Positions 8,941 through 16,034 of a stretch of 47,683 bases of DNA are shown here, in pieces. The notes under the pieces are model-generated. The model was given only the letters and a program-made list of their open reading frames with translations. It was not told the origin of the DNA and did not search any database. Source of the DNA: Bacteroidia bacterium (GTDB taxonomy: Bacteria; Bacteroidota; Bacteroidia; JADZBD01); NCBI GenBank assembly GCA_020852255.1, contig JADZBD010000014.1:1-47683 (forward strand), in the 5' to 3' direction. The translations under genes and the position numbers were made by a program. Numbering within the stretch: the stretch's first letter is position 1; every line of letters begins with the position of its first letter.

Positions 8941-9249
8941 TTGTTTCATTCGCACAGTATAGAAAATGAAAAATTCGGTCTCTTTATCTTGTTTTTAAAT
9001 CATCTGTTAGAGGGTGATAAAAAATACGAGGAGCCGGTTAATAAAGTACTTATTGAGACCCGTGCCCTGGCGAAAGGCGAGAAAGATGTTTACACGATAA
9101 ATAGGGATACTTTTTCTATTGTTGTTTATCTCAGCAAGCGTGATAAGACTTTTTTTGGTAGTCTTCCTAATACAAATTCATTTGAAACTAAAGTATATAA
9201 TCACGTAGTTTCCCTGCTTGATAAACAACGTCCCCTTAGTATTATTTGA
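8941..9249 (+). CDS. Small protein of unknown function, first gene of metalloprotease operon
   Basis: 102 residues, family not recognised. The frame has no internal Met, so TTG at 8941 is the likely start; it is preceded by AAAAGGAG at about 8927-8934, a good ribosome-binding site. The sequence mixes acidic and basic residues without signal peptide or membrane segment (KFGLFILFLNHLLEGDKKYEEPV, then RDTFSIVVYLSKRDKTFFG). It ends 3 bases before the metalloprotease gene, so translation is probably coupled. It could be a partner or inhibitor of that enzyme (inference). Confidence 0.6.
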   Translation: MFHSHSIENEKFGLFILFLNHLLEGDKKYEEPVNKVLIETRALAKGEKDVYTINRDTFSIVVYLSKRDKTFFGSLPNTNSFETKVYNHVVSLLDKQRPLSII

Positions 9250-9252
9250 TGA

Positions 9253-10449
9253 ATGTCGCCACGTCTTTTAGAATTACACTTCGCACAGCTAACTAAGGCG
9301 TGGAACAAATCAAAATACAATAATTACTCTGATAATAACAAAAAGCTTTATCACGACAGGTTAGGAGACCTTTACTATCTTCTTAAAAAGGAAGATTTTT
9401 CAAAATTCACTCCGAAGCAGATCGCTGAAAGGTATGATGTTATTAATTTAATCTTCAAGAGCCTTGAATTCCTCGACAGCAGTACGCTAAATCTGCTCCC
9501 GTTTGAAATTGTAAAATGTCTGGATTCTGCCTTAAAGGATTGGCTTCAGGGGAACGAAAAATTGATTATCGTAACCTCCCTGGTCAATGACATCAACAAT
9601 TATAGCTTTGATGAATCCCTTGCCACGAATGAACAATTGTTCAAGTACATTGAGCTTCAGTATAAAGTCCAATTCGATTCTCGCCTCATCCAGATAAATT
9701 TACCTGCTACCCTTTCTCGTGATTATTTAGCAAACGTGGTTCTTTACCATGAATTAGGGCATTTTATCGATACTAAATATCAAATCTCCCGGGCCATTCA
9801 CGATGAAATTTTAGAGAGACTCTTTGTAAACAGGAATATTACCCCTGCTGAAGAAAAAGACTTAGCAGACTACTTCCCCTTTCTAAAAAACTACAAGGCA
9901 TTGGAGCCGTACTACTATAGTCAGGGAGAAATAGGTGTTTTATGGGTATATATTGCAGAATATTTTTGTGATCTTTTTGCTTCCCAATACATAAAAAATT
10001 GTTCGAGCCATTATCTACAATATCTAACACAAGCTTACGCGACACAACACGGCAATGCACATCCATCAACCGAAAAAAGAGTCGAACTCACGGGGAAATT
10101 TTTATCCGGGGACATAAGCAGTTTCACGTTAAATAAAATAAAAGAGGCTGTCAATAAAACAACTTCAGGGAAGAATCTATCTATAAAATTTGAAGAGAAA
10201 AAATCCGATGACTTTATCAATCTTGTTCCTATGGATGTTGATAACGATCGGCAGTTACATTACCTGTTCGTACACGGCTGGGACCTATGGCTTAATAACT
10301 GGCATTTGTTCGAACAGAAAAACAATATGAAATTTACCCTTGACAGAGAAAAGGTTTATGACATTGTAAATAGTTTGATTGAAAAATCTATTGGGAACTA
10401 TGTGGTTAAGACTAATTGGGAAAAAGCGAAAGCCAATGTTTCTAAATAA
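9253..10449 (+). CDS. Predicted zinc metalloprotease (HELGH family, unassigned)
   Basis: 398 residues. HELGH at 166-170 in a hydrophobic helix (NVVLYHELGHFID) supplies two zinc ligands and the catalytic Glu. 'AEYFCDLFA' at about 235-243 places a Glu/Asp in the position of the third ligand in gluzincin-type peptidases. 'HPSTEKR' at 270-276 resembles the His-Pro...Arg motif after the third ligand in M48-like enzymes. There is no signal peptide or membrane helix, so a cytosolic location is expected. It is the second gene of a tight operon with a small protein (3-bp gap) and the deaminase-like gene (14-bp overlap). Substrate is unknown. Confidence 0.7.
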   Translation: MSPRLLELHFAQLTKAWNKSKYNNYSDNNKKLYHDRLGDLYYLLKKEDFSKFTPKQIAERYDVINLIFKSLEFLDSSTLNLLPFEIVKCLDSALKDWLQGNEKLIIVTSLVNDINNYSFDESLATNEQLFKYIELQYKVQFDSRLIQINLPATLSRDYLANVVLYHELGHFIDTKYQISRAIHDEILERLFVNRNITPAEEKDLADYFPFLKNYKALEPYYYSQGEIGVLWVYIAEYFCDLFASQYIKNCSSHYLQYLTQAYATQHGNAHPSTEKRVELTGKFLSGDISSFTLNKIKEAVNKTTSGKNLSIKFEEKKSDDFINLVPMDVDNDRQLHYLFVHGWDLWLNNWHLFEQKNNMKFTLDREKVYDIVNSLIEKSIGNYVVKTNWEKAKANVSK

Positions 10450-11047
10450 AAAAGAAATAGACAAGCTCATAGAAAAAAAAGAGCTTATTATTAAACCCCT
10501 TTTGGACCCGGGCCAAGTAGGCGAAATATCCATTGACTTTCGACTCGGGTATGATTTCCTCGTTTCAATACAGGGCCGGGAACCATTCATAGATGCTTCA
10601 TTAAATAACAAAGATCGTCATCCAATAAGCAGTTTTTTTCAAGAGACCAGGCGGGCCATAGGAGAAACATTTTTATTACATCCGAATCAGACGGTGCTGA
10701 CAAGTAGCTTGGAGTTTATCAAAATGCCAAATGATGTTTTTGCTGTATTGAATATGAGGAGTTCATACGTCCGTCTCGGAATTACCGTTGCCACAATTGT
10801 ACAGCCGGGATATTGTGGTTGCATGTCACTGGAATTAACAAATTCTAATAAAAACCCGGTTAATATGACTGTTGGGGCTCCTATAATACAAGCCCGCTTT
10901 TATCGGTTGGCCGAAAAATCTAATTACTTCAGTAAGGCCAGGAAGTACATTTGTCAGGTTCGGCCTCAGATTTCCGCAGTAAATGATGACGGTGATTTAA
11001 AAATATTACATCGTCTATGGGAAGAAAGCAATCATAAAACATCTTAG
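10436..11047 (+). CDS. dcd: dCTP deaminase / dUTPase-superfamily protein
   Basis: 203 residues from ATG 10436, which overlaps the metalloprotease end by 14 bases. An upstream frame exists, but homology begins at this Met. Family marks include SIDFRLG (32-38), the MRSSYVRLG segment (R108, S109, S110) and LELTN with E133, the position of the catalytic Glu in E. coli Dcd. PGYCG and GAPIIQARF further fit the trimeric fold. Housekeeping Dcd makes dUTP from dCTP; several phage-defence enzymes of this family deplete dCTP. The operon with a metalloprotease inside a mobile element favours a defence or regulatory role, but this is inference. Confidence 0.75.
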   Translation: MFLNKKEIDKLIEKKELIIKPLLDPGQVGEISIDFRLGYDFLVSIQGREPFIDASLNNKDRHPISSFFQETRRAIGETFLLHPNQTVLTSSLEFIKMPNDVFAVLNMRSSYVRLGITVATIVQPGYCGCMSLELTNSNKNPVNMTVGAPIIQARFYRLAEKSNYFSKARKYICQVRPQISAVNDDGDLKILHRLWEESNHKTS

Positions 11048-11055
11048 GCCTGTTA

Positions 11056-11943
11056 CTATTGCGCCTCGCCCCTCAAGATAATTTTTGTGCGAGAATTGTT
11101 TTTCTCTCCAACTGGCATGATTAACACAAATGCATTGTAGGTGTTGTAAAAATAATGATATTGAAATGTGGTAAGTCCGTCCCCAGTCACAAGGCTAAAT
11201 TGGCCTTCAGTGTGAAATTTTCTTTTCTTTAAGTAATCCTGAACAAAAGTCCACTCTATACCCAACGTTTTTTGCCAAGTGATTTCACCAAATTCGTGAG
11301 TAAAGGATGAGGATTGGAAATAATTCCGAACATCACAGCTTCCCGAAATGGTATGCTCTGGATCTTTTAGAACTAACAGGGCGCAGCGCTTAGAGGAGTA
11401 TTCCACGTATCGCCTGATGGCAGCGTGTGTTGAGGACCCGAAAAACTTTGAAAGATACATTGGGGATTTTATTTCGAGTGGTAGTTTTTTCATTTCCTCC
11501 TCGAATCTATCCAGTTGAAATAATGTGGCTGAAGCAAAATAGTTCGCCTCAGCTTCAAATTCATCATGAGTATCTGGATCGATGGTACTATCATCGTCCT
11601 CCATATACTCGTAAGTTTGGCGTTGCCACGGGAGGGCTTCATGACCAACTTCGTGGAGCTGAATAAATTTTTTCCGGGGTTCCGGCTGGTTGGGATCAAT
11701 ATATACTACCTTTTCCCTTCTATCCAGGGCCCCGCGCCATTTGCGCAAAGCTCTTTTTAGTGCCTCAGAAGTACGCGATAGGTAATTCTTAGGAATATTT
11801 GTTATGTCCGTTTTGGTATCTACAGAGAGCTGAGAATAACGAATAATGCTTTCAACCGGGGTAGGGAATACGCCTAAAGCCTTACTTTGCTTAAGCATGT
11901 CGAATGAAACAAGCTCGATGTCCATGCGCGAAGCCTTTTTCAT
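11056..11943 (-). CDS. ImmA/IrrE-family metallo-endopeptidase
   Basis: 295 residues. HEVGH (97-101) and ExEAN (130-134, in HDEFEAEANYFASA) are the zinc-binding signatures of ImmA/IrrE (DUF955) peptidases. The remaining ~150 residues are a C-terminal extension of unknown fold. It overlaps the upstream XRE regulator by 4 bases (ATGA arrangement), the standard ImmR-ImmA pairing. ImmA-type proteases cleave their partner repressor to induce an element. Its 3' end faces the deaminase gene with 8 bases between. Confidence 0.85.
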   Translation of the reverse strand: MKKASRMDIELVSFDMLKQSKALGVFPTPVESIIRYSQLSVDTKTDITNIPKNYLSRTSEALKRALRKWRGALDRREKVVYIDPNQPEPRKKFIQLHEVGHEALPWQRQTYEYMEDDDSTIDPDTHDEFEAEANYFASATLFQLDRFEEEMKKLPLEIKSPMYLSKFFGSSTHAAIRRYVEYSSKRCALLVLKDPEHTISGSCDVRNYFQSSSFTHEFGEITWQKTLGIEWTFVQDYLKKRKFHTEGQFSLVTGDGLTTFQYHYFYNTYNAFVLIMPVGEKNNSRTKIILRGEAQ

Positions 11944-12335
11944 TTCTTCTTTTGAAAACGGATAAATTTCAAATATTCAACTAAGGCTTTTTCCTCTTCC
12001 GGAGAGAGATTTTCAGAGGAAAGCGCGTATCCCCCAAGTGAATGAGGGGCCTTATTTTTCGCAGAATTACCAGTAAAGTTCTTTGTTCCGGTTTCTACCA
12101 AGGGAGAATCAATAATTCCAGCATCCGTCAATAGGTGGCTAAAGTTAATTCCATAAAGGTTCGCAAGTCTATAAAGTACATTGGCTGAAGGTTTTTTGAT
12201 TTTATCATGTTCCAGTTGGCTTAGGTATGCATTGGATATTTCTGTAACTTCTTCCACCTGCCTTAATGTAAAACCCTTGGTTTCCCTCGCACTTCGGAGT
12301 TCTTCACCCAGAGTTTTTTTTGTTTTTGCTGTCAT
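11940..12335 (-). CDS. XRE-family helix-turn-helix repressor (ImmR-like)
   Basis: 131 residues. A helix-turn-helix of the lambda-repressor/XRE type spans about 8-65 (LRSARETKGFTLRQVEEVTEISNAYLSQLEH..KPSANVLYRLANLYGI). A linker of about 35 residues and a short C-terminal helix (LSPEEEKALVEYLKFIRFQ) follow and could contain the ImmA cleavage site. It is transcribed divergently from the ubiquitin-like cassette, with 178 bp between the starts. Two inverted repeats there are candidate operators. I infer that it represses itself and the cassette. Confidence 0.88.
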   Translation of the reverse strand: MTAKTKKTLGEELRSARETKGFTLRQVEEVTEISNAYLSQLEHDKIKKPSANVLYRLANLYGINFSHLLTDAGIIDSPLVETGTKNFTGNSAKNKAPHSLGGYALSSENLSPEEEKALVEYLKFIRFQKKK

Positions 12336-12364
12336 GCTATAGTTGTTTTAATAGGTTTCCGCCA

Positions 12365-12396
12365 CAAAGGTAACTAAAATTGCTCAAAACCACAAG
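12365..12396 (-). promoter_or_regulatory. Promoter of the XRE-ImmA operon
   Basis: On the minus strand, CTTG (12396-12393) and TACCTTTG (12372-12365) are separated by 20 bases, matching the Bacteroidota -33/-7 architecture. The start codon lies 29 bases after the -7 box. The inverted repeat 12397-12417 directly abuts the -33 box. Confidence 0.6.
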
Positions 12397-12417
12397 CTTA
12401 GCTAAATTATTGCTAAG
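12397..12417. promoter_or_regulatory. Candidate operator: inverted repeat CTTAGC-N9-GCTAAG
   Basis: A perfect 6-bp inverted repeat with an AT-rich 9-bp centre sits between the two divergent promoters, next to the -33 element of the XRE promoter. It is a plausible binding site for the dimeric XRE repressor. Confidence 0.45.
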
Positions 12418-12442
12418 TAGATTTAATTTTTCTTTAAAAATG

Positions 12443-12474
12443 CTTGGTAGATTTAAAACAGCTTCGTACATTTG
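12443..12474 (+). promoter_or_regulatory. Promoter of the ubiquitin-like cassette
   Basis: CTTG (12443-12446) and TACATTTG (12467-12474) are 20 bases apart, the same boxes and spacing as the divergent XRE promoter. Transcription would start near 12481, about 33 bases before the Ubl start codon. Confidence 0.65.
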
Positions 12475-12497
12475 GCAAATAATTAGTATTTACCAAA
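12471..12497. promoter_or_regulatory. Candidate operator overlapping the -7 box and start site
   Basis: TTTGGCAAATA-ATTAG-TATTTACCAAA forms an 11-bp inverted repeat with one mismatch. It covers the end of the -7 element and the expected transcription start, so a bound repressor would block RNA polymerase. The half-site differs from the 12397-12417 repeat, so two different proteins or two affinities are possible. Confidence 0.55.
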
Positions 12498-12513
12498 TCA
12501 AAAACTAAGAAAA

Positions 12514-13011
12514 ATGAAAACAATTCAACTTTATTTGAATGGCGAGGGTTGTCCCGAGCCAAAACTGGTAGAAGTATCTGCCGAAGCTACTATTGCAGAC
12601 GTAATCAATAAGTATCGCGAAGTAGCTAACCTTCATGATGCAAAGGTAGATGAAATAGAGCTTTTCTTTGAAGACGAAGAACAGCCCAAGAACAAAGGAC
12701 ATCATATTGAACAGGCAGGGATAAAAAAGCGACATCGAGTTCACTGTCACCGCTGCCGCAAGGTTGCTGTTACGGTAGAATATAATGGTCAGATTAAGGT
12801 CTTAAGCGTTCCCCCGTCTGCTACCGGGGCAATGATTCTTAAAAAAGCGGCAAAGGAATTTAATATCAGTGAAAAAGATGCTGCTGATTTGATCCTGAAG
12901 CTGCCCAACGGGAATGTTTTGCAGAAAACGGATCACATAGGCTCGTTCGTAGCGTCTCCTCATTGCGAAATCAAACTTTTACTAATACACAATACCCAGG
13001 TTCAAGGATGA
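12514..13011 (+). CDS. bilA: Tandem ubiquitin-like protein (BilA-like modifier)
   Basis: 165 residues forming two probable beta-grasp domains. Domain 1 (about 3-78) begins TIQLYLNGEG, with a helix TIADVINKYREVA. Domain 2 (about 83-160) begins VAVTVEYNGQIKVLSVPPSAT, with a helix AMILKKAAKEFNIS and the DHIGSFV loop. Two fused ubiquitin folds resemble ISG15 and the BilA modifier. The protein ends TQVQG, with a single C-terminal Gly rather than Gly-Gly, so it could be conjugated without processing. The next three genes encode E2-, JAB- and E1-like proteins, each overlapping its neighbour, which makes the role as modifier convincing. Letter naming follows my recollection of the BIL order. Confidence 0.8.
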   Translation: MKTIQLYLNGEGCPEPKLVEVSAEATIADVINKYREVANLHDAKVDEIELFFEDEEQPKNKGHHIEQAGIKKRHRVHCHRCRKVAVTVEYNGQIKVLSVPPSATGAMILKKAAKEFNISEKDAADLILKLPNGNVLQKTDHIGSFVASPHCEIKLLLIHNTQVQG

Positions 13012-13484
13012 GACCGGATTTACAGCTTTTTAATACTCATGTTGAAGAGGCCGAATTTCAAATCGGAGTGGACAATGGCATGTGGGGAATTGTGGATGAC
13101 AACCCGCAACGCCCTACATGGCCATATGTCATAATTTGGGTGCAGGCAAGTCCAAAACCGAATGCGCCTAATATGTATTATTTCAGATTTGAGCTGTCAG
13201 GCTATTCAGCATCCGCGCCAACAGCTTGCCCCTGGGACATAGATGGGAATCAACGACTGCCAGATAATTTATGGCCCAAGGGGAATAAATTCGTGTCGTC
13301 TGTATTTAGGCCCAGTTGGAATCCCAACGCGCTTTATGCTCCTTGTGATCGCCTGGCAATGGGAGGACATGGAGACTGGCAGGCACGACATCCGGAATTA
13401 TGGTGGCAGCCAACTTTTAAAATTGATAAGTACTTACATTTTCTCCATAGACTTTTAAATTCTGCTGATTATGTCAATTCCTAA
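13008..13484 (+). CDS. bilB: E2-like ubiquitin-conjugating enzyme (BilB-like)
   Basis: 158 residues from ATG 13008, overlapping the Ubl stop as ATGA. An in-frame extension to 12963 lies inside the Ubl gene and is unlikely. Strand-like segments (VIIWVQAS, YYFRFELSGY) are followed by 'ALYAPCDRLAMGGHGDW' and 'WWQPTFKIDKYLHFLHRLL'. This order, a Cys followed by W-x-P and a terminal helix, fits the E2/UBC active-site region, making Cys113 the likely catalytic residue; Cys74 is a weaker alternative. It should carry the modifier as a thioester from the E1-like protein. Assignment rests on context and motif layout more than on strong identity. Confidence 0.68.
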   Translation: MRPDLQLFNTHVEEAEFQIGVDNGMWGIVDDNPQRPTWPYVIIWVQASPKPNAPNMYYFRFELSGYSASAPTACPWDIDGNQRLPDNLWPKGNKFVSSVFRPSWNPNALYAPCDRLAMGGHGDWQARHPELWWQPTFKIDKYLHFLHRLLNSADYVNS

Positions 13485-13971
13485 ACTGGAAATATCTCAA
13501 CACCTGTGGACTAAACTTATAGGACAATTACGAACTCGTGGGAAAGGGAAGCGCGAAACCGGAGCCTTTTTGCTCGGCCCAGTCGATAAAAATGCGATCT
13601 CCTCTTTCATTTGTTATAATGATCTTGATCCACATGCCTTTGATTCGGGGATAATTATTTTCAGTGGGAACGGATATATTCCTCTATGGAAACATTGTAT
13701 TGAAAACAGCCTCCGTGTTTGGGCCGATGTTCACACGCACCCTGGTGCGTGGACGGGTCAAAGTCCATCTGATAAGGCTCATCCCATGACCGCTCAGAAA
13801 GGACACATTGCATTAATAGTTCCCAACTTTGCAAAAAATAAAAAGCAACTTTTAAACGGAGTTGGCATTTATGAATATATGGGCGACCGGAAGTGGAAGA
13901 CCTGGACCGCCAATCCGGGTGCGATAAAATTTATTGAACAAAAAAATGAGAAAAGAAGTAACAGAAAATAA
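13471..13971 (+). CDS. bilC: JAB/JAMM metallo-isopeptidase (deubiquitinase-like, BilC-like)
   Basis: 166 residues. All JAMM residues are visible: Glu29 (KRETGAFLLG), then H88-T-H90-P and S98-P-S-D101 in VHTHPGAWTGQSPSD. These bind zinc and activate water to cut a peptide or isopeptide bond after a ubiquitin-like C-terminus. It overlaps the E2-like gene by 14 bases and the E1-like gene by 26. With a modifier that already ends in Gly, its main job is more likely to remove the modifier from targets or to recycle it than to mature it (inference). Confidence 0.88.
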   Translation: MSIPKLEISQHLWTKLIGQLRTRGKGKRETGAFLLGPVDKNAISSFICYNDLDPHAFDSGIIIFSGNGYIPLWKHCIENSLRVWADVHTHPGAWTGQSPSDKAHPMTAQKGHIALIVPNFAKNKKQLLNGVGIYEYMGDRKWKTWTANPGAIKFIEQKNEKRSNRK

Positions 13972-15343
13972 TTTTAATCGCCTTGCTATCTGCATTATGT
14001 CTAAACATAATTGTTCCTATGAGGAGGCGCTGGATACTCTTGCAGGGTTAAAATTAAACCTGGTTTGTGGTGAGGCCATAAGAACCTCTATTCCCCTTCA
14101 GGCAGCATTATTAACTGCACTTAACACCGGGAAGCGGGCATTTCTTGGAGGAATATTTGTTGTACTCCCAGAAAATATAAAATTTTTACTTCCCTGGTCA
14201 ACCAGAAATACTTTGAATGAAGTAGTTGTAGGGTTGGGAGGGGAAATTAAAGAAAAAGTAGTCGAAGGGTGTTTTACGTTAACATTCGGTGCACCAGCAA
14301 ACATTGACGATAATTCCTTAGAGATTGTTTGCAATGCATGGCAGGGGGGTATATTAAGTGGAGATTTGGAGCCTCAATTACAGGAAAATAATAGTATTCC
14401 GATTGGTGGCATCGCAGCAGGAGCATTAGGTGTAGGAACGGCATTTCTTAGAGTTGCTGGAGTTAATAATTCAGCCGGAGACTCCTCGGTGGGGGTTTCG
14501 TTGTGGCGACCCGATATAGATTGGCTTGATCCCCAATCCAGGGGACCGGAAGTAAAATTCTTGCCTGAAAAATACTGGCTACTTGGCTTAGGTCATTTGG
14601 GTCAAGCATATTTGTGGAATATCGCTTTCCTTCCATATGAAAATCCTTCGCAAGTATCCGTCCTTTTACAAGATTACGATAGAATGGCACATGCGAATTT
14701 GAGTGCCGGTCTTCTATGTGAACAGAAACACGATGGCCAATATAAAACAAGAGTATGCAGCGATTGGCTCGAAGACAGAGGGTTTAGGACTATAGTAACA
14801 GAAAGAAAATTTGATGTGACAACAAAACCTAATGATGGCGAACCATTAGTGGCGCTTTGCGGGTTTGATTCAGCTTCTTCCAGGGTACACCTGGAAAATG
14901 CCGGGTTTGATTTGGTTATAGAAGCAGCTCTGGGAGGAAATTTATCTTTGTTTGATAATATCATCTTGCATACTTTTCCAGATTCATTTAAATCTCCAAA
15001 TGATATTTGGGGTGGAGCAGTCTCCCAAGAGCTGGAAGTAAATTCCCTTATTCTTGAAAAATTTGCACATCTCGAAAAAAAAGAATGTGGAATTATTGCT
15101 CAAACCCTTGCGAGAAAAGCAATATCAACTTCATTTGTAGGGGCCTTTGCCGGGGCACTCGTAATTGCCGAGCTTCTTCGAGGATTAAATGGTGGTATCA
15201 GGTATGATACCATTGTGGTGCATTTGAGAAGTATCGAGCATAAACAGGCAATCATCCACGATAAACAGAAATATAGTATTGAAATGAGCAGGAATGGTTT
15301 TTTACCTGCCCAGGTTCCTCTGCTGACCGATAGCGAGCGTTGA
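13946..15343 (+). CDS. bilD: E1-like ubiquitin-activating enzyme, ThiF fold (BilD-like)
   Basis: 465 residues from ATG 13946; an in-frame TTG lies at 13934. The Rossmann ATP-binding motif GLGHLG is at 214-219, followed by an acidic loop QDYDRMAHANLSAG (242-254) like the D-x-D-x-x-x-x-N-L of ThiF/MoeB/E1 proteins. CGFDSASSR (305-313) and VIEAALGG follow. KKECGII with Cys381 near the C-terminus, before SFVGAFAGALVIAELLR, is the best candidate for the thioester Cys. The first ~205 residues lack GxGxxG and may be an inactive partner domain. It should adenylate the modifier and pass it to the E2-like protein. No CxxC zinc pair is obvious. Confidence 0.82.
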   Translation: MRKEVTENNFNRLAICIMSKHNCSYEEALDTLAGLKLNLVCGEAIRTSIPLQAALLTALNTGKRAFLGGIFVVLPENIKFLLPWSTRNTLNEVVVGLGGEIKEKVVEGCFTLTFGAPANIDDNSLEIVCNAWQGGILSGDLEPQLQENNSIPIGGIAAGALGVGTAFLRVAGVNNSAGDSSVGVSLWRPDIDWLDPQSRGPEVKFLPEKYWLLGLGHLGQAYLWNIAFLPYENPSQVSVLLQDYDRMAHANLSAGLLCEQKHDGQYKTRVCSDWLEDRGFRTIVTERKFDVTTKPNDGEPLVALCGFDSASSRVHLENAGFDLVIEAALGGNLSLFDNIILHTFPDSFKSPNDIWGGAVSQELEVNSLILEKFAHLEKKECGIIAQTLARKAISTSFVGAFAGALVIAELLRGLNGGIRYDTIVVHLRSIEHKQAIIHDKQKYSIEMSRNGFLPAQVPLLTDSER

Positions 15344-15387
15344 AGCTTCACAATACGAAAGATTGAGGTTAACTAATACCATTCGTT

Positions 15388-15516
15388 ATGAACGGAACTG
15401 TACAGCTATGTAAAGCTGATGTTTGTGTAAAGGCAGACGGTGATTTCGCGAAAGTAATGTTAGCTATTCTCGGATTCATCCTCCTAATTGCTGTAGTTGC
15501 AGCAATTGCGCGTTGA
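15388..15516 (+). CDS. 42-residue single-pass membrane peptide
   Basis: ATG 15388 to TGA 15514. The N-terminal ~20 residues are polar with two Cys (LCKADVCVKADGDFAK); residues 23-41 form one membrane helix (VMLAILGFILLIAVVAAIA). It begins 44 bases after the E1-like stop and ends 6 bases before a strong terminator, so it is probably the last gene of the ubiquitin-like operon. No family is recognised. Possibilities include a toxin-like effector, a membrane anchor or a substrate. The coding call rests on position, start codon and the clean hydrophobic segment. Confidence 0.5.
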   Translation: MNGTVQLCKADVCVKADGDFAKVMLAILGFILLIAVVAAIAR

Positions 15517-15522
15517 GCAAGG

Positions 15523-15547
15523 GCCCGGGTAATGCCGGGCTTTTTTT
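15523..15547 (+). terminator. Intrinsic terminator of the ubiquitin-like operon
   Basis: GCCCGG (15523-15528) pairs with CCGGGC (15535-15540) around a 6-base loop and is followed by seven T (15541-15547). It ends transcription just before the convergent minus-strand gene at 15550. Confidence 0.85.
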
Positions 15548-15549
15548 AG

Positions 15550-15759
15550 TTAATGTGATCCTGGCAATCCTAATTTGTCAAAGATTATTCTCACTTGCTT
15601 GGGGTTATAAAAATATCCTATCCGTTGACCAATTTCTTTTTCGAAAGGAGCCAGCCATTTTTTCAGGGTTTTTCCGCTTATCCCGTACAGCCCGGCCACT
15701 TCCTTAACGGAATATGTTTTTACTGGGATCGCCCGCATTACTAATTCAGTCTGTTTCAT
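15550..15759 (-). CDS. Small helix-turn-helix protein, excisionase-like
   Basis: 69 residues. The segment YSVKEVAGLYGISGKTLKKWLAPF (about 16-39) is a winged-helix/MerR-like DNA-binding start as in excisionases, followed by YFYNPKQVRIIFDKLG. Its small size, location inside an integrative element and neighbouring iteron-like sites suggest a recombination directionality factor or local regulator. It is convergent with the ubiquitin-like operon. Direct binding targets are unknown. Confidence 0.65.
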   Translation of the reverse strand: MKQTELVMRAIPVKTYSVKEVAGLYGISGKTLKKWLAPFEKEIGQRIGYFYNPKQVRIIFDKLGLPGSH

Positions 15760-16034
15760 AAATAATTCATTTTTTGGCGGTAAAGCTCATTTTTTGAGGA
15801 CGATATCGCCAGGTATTCCGGTCCCCCCCGGTCGCCCCGGAATCTCCCCCATATTCCCCCGGAATAATCCCGCGTTCCTCCCTAATCCTCCGGATTAATT
15901 TTCAACTACTCCTTAATTCCTCCGTAATCGCTCCCCAAAGAGTCACTGATGCGTCCGGCATGGGTAAGCGATGCGATAACCATGCGATATGATGAAATGT
16001 CATGCGCTTGTGATGTGATCGGAGCATGGATAGG

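Noticed and set aside
13068-13230. Cys74 of the E2-like protein (TACPWD) as the catalytic residue
   Set aside because: It lies before the expected position; Cys113, followed by the W-x-P and helix segment, fits the UBC layout better. Not fully excluded.
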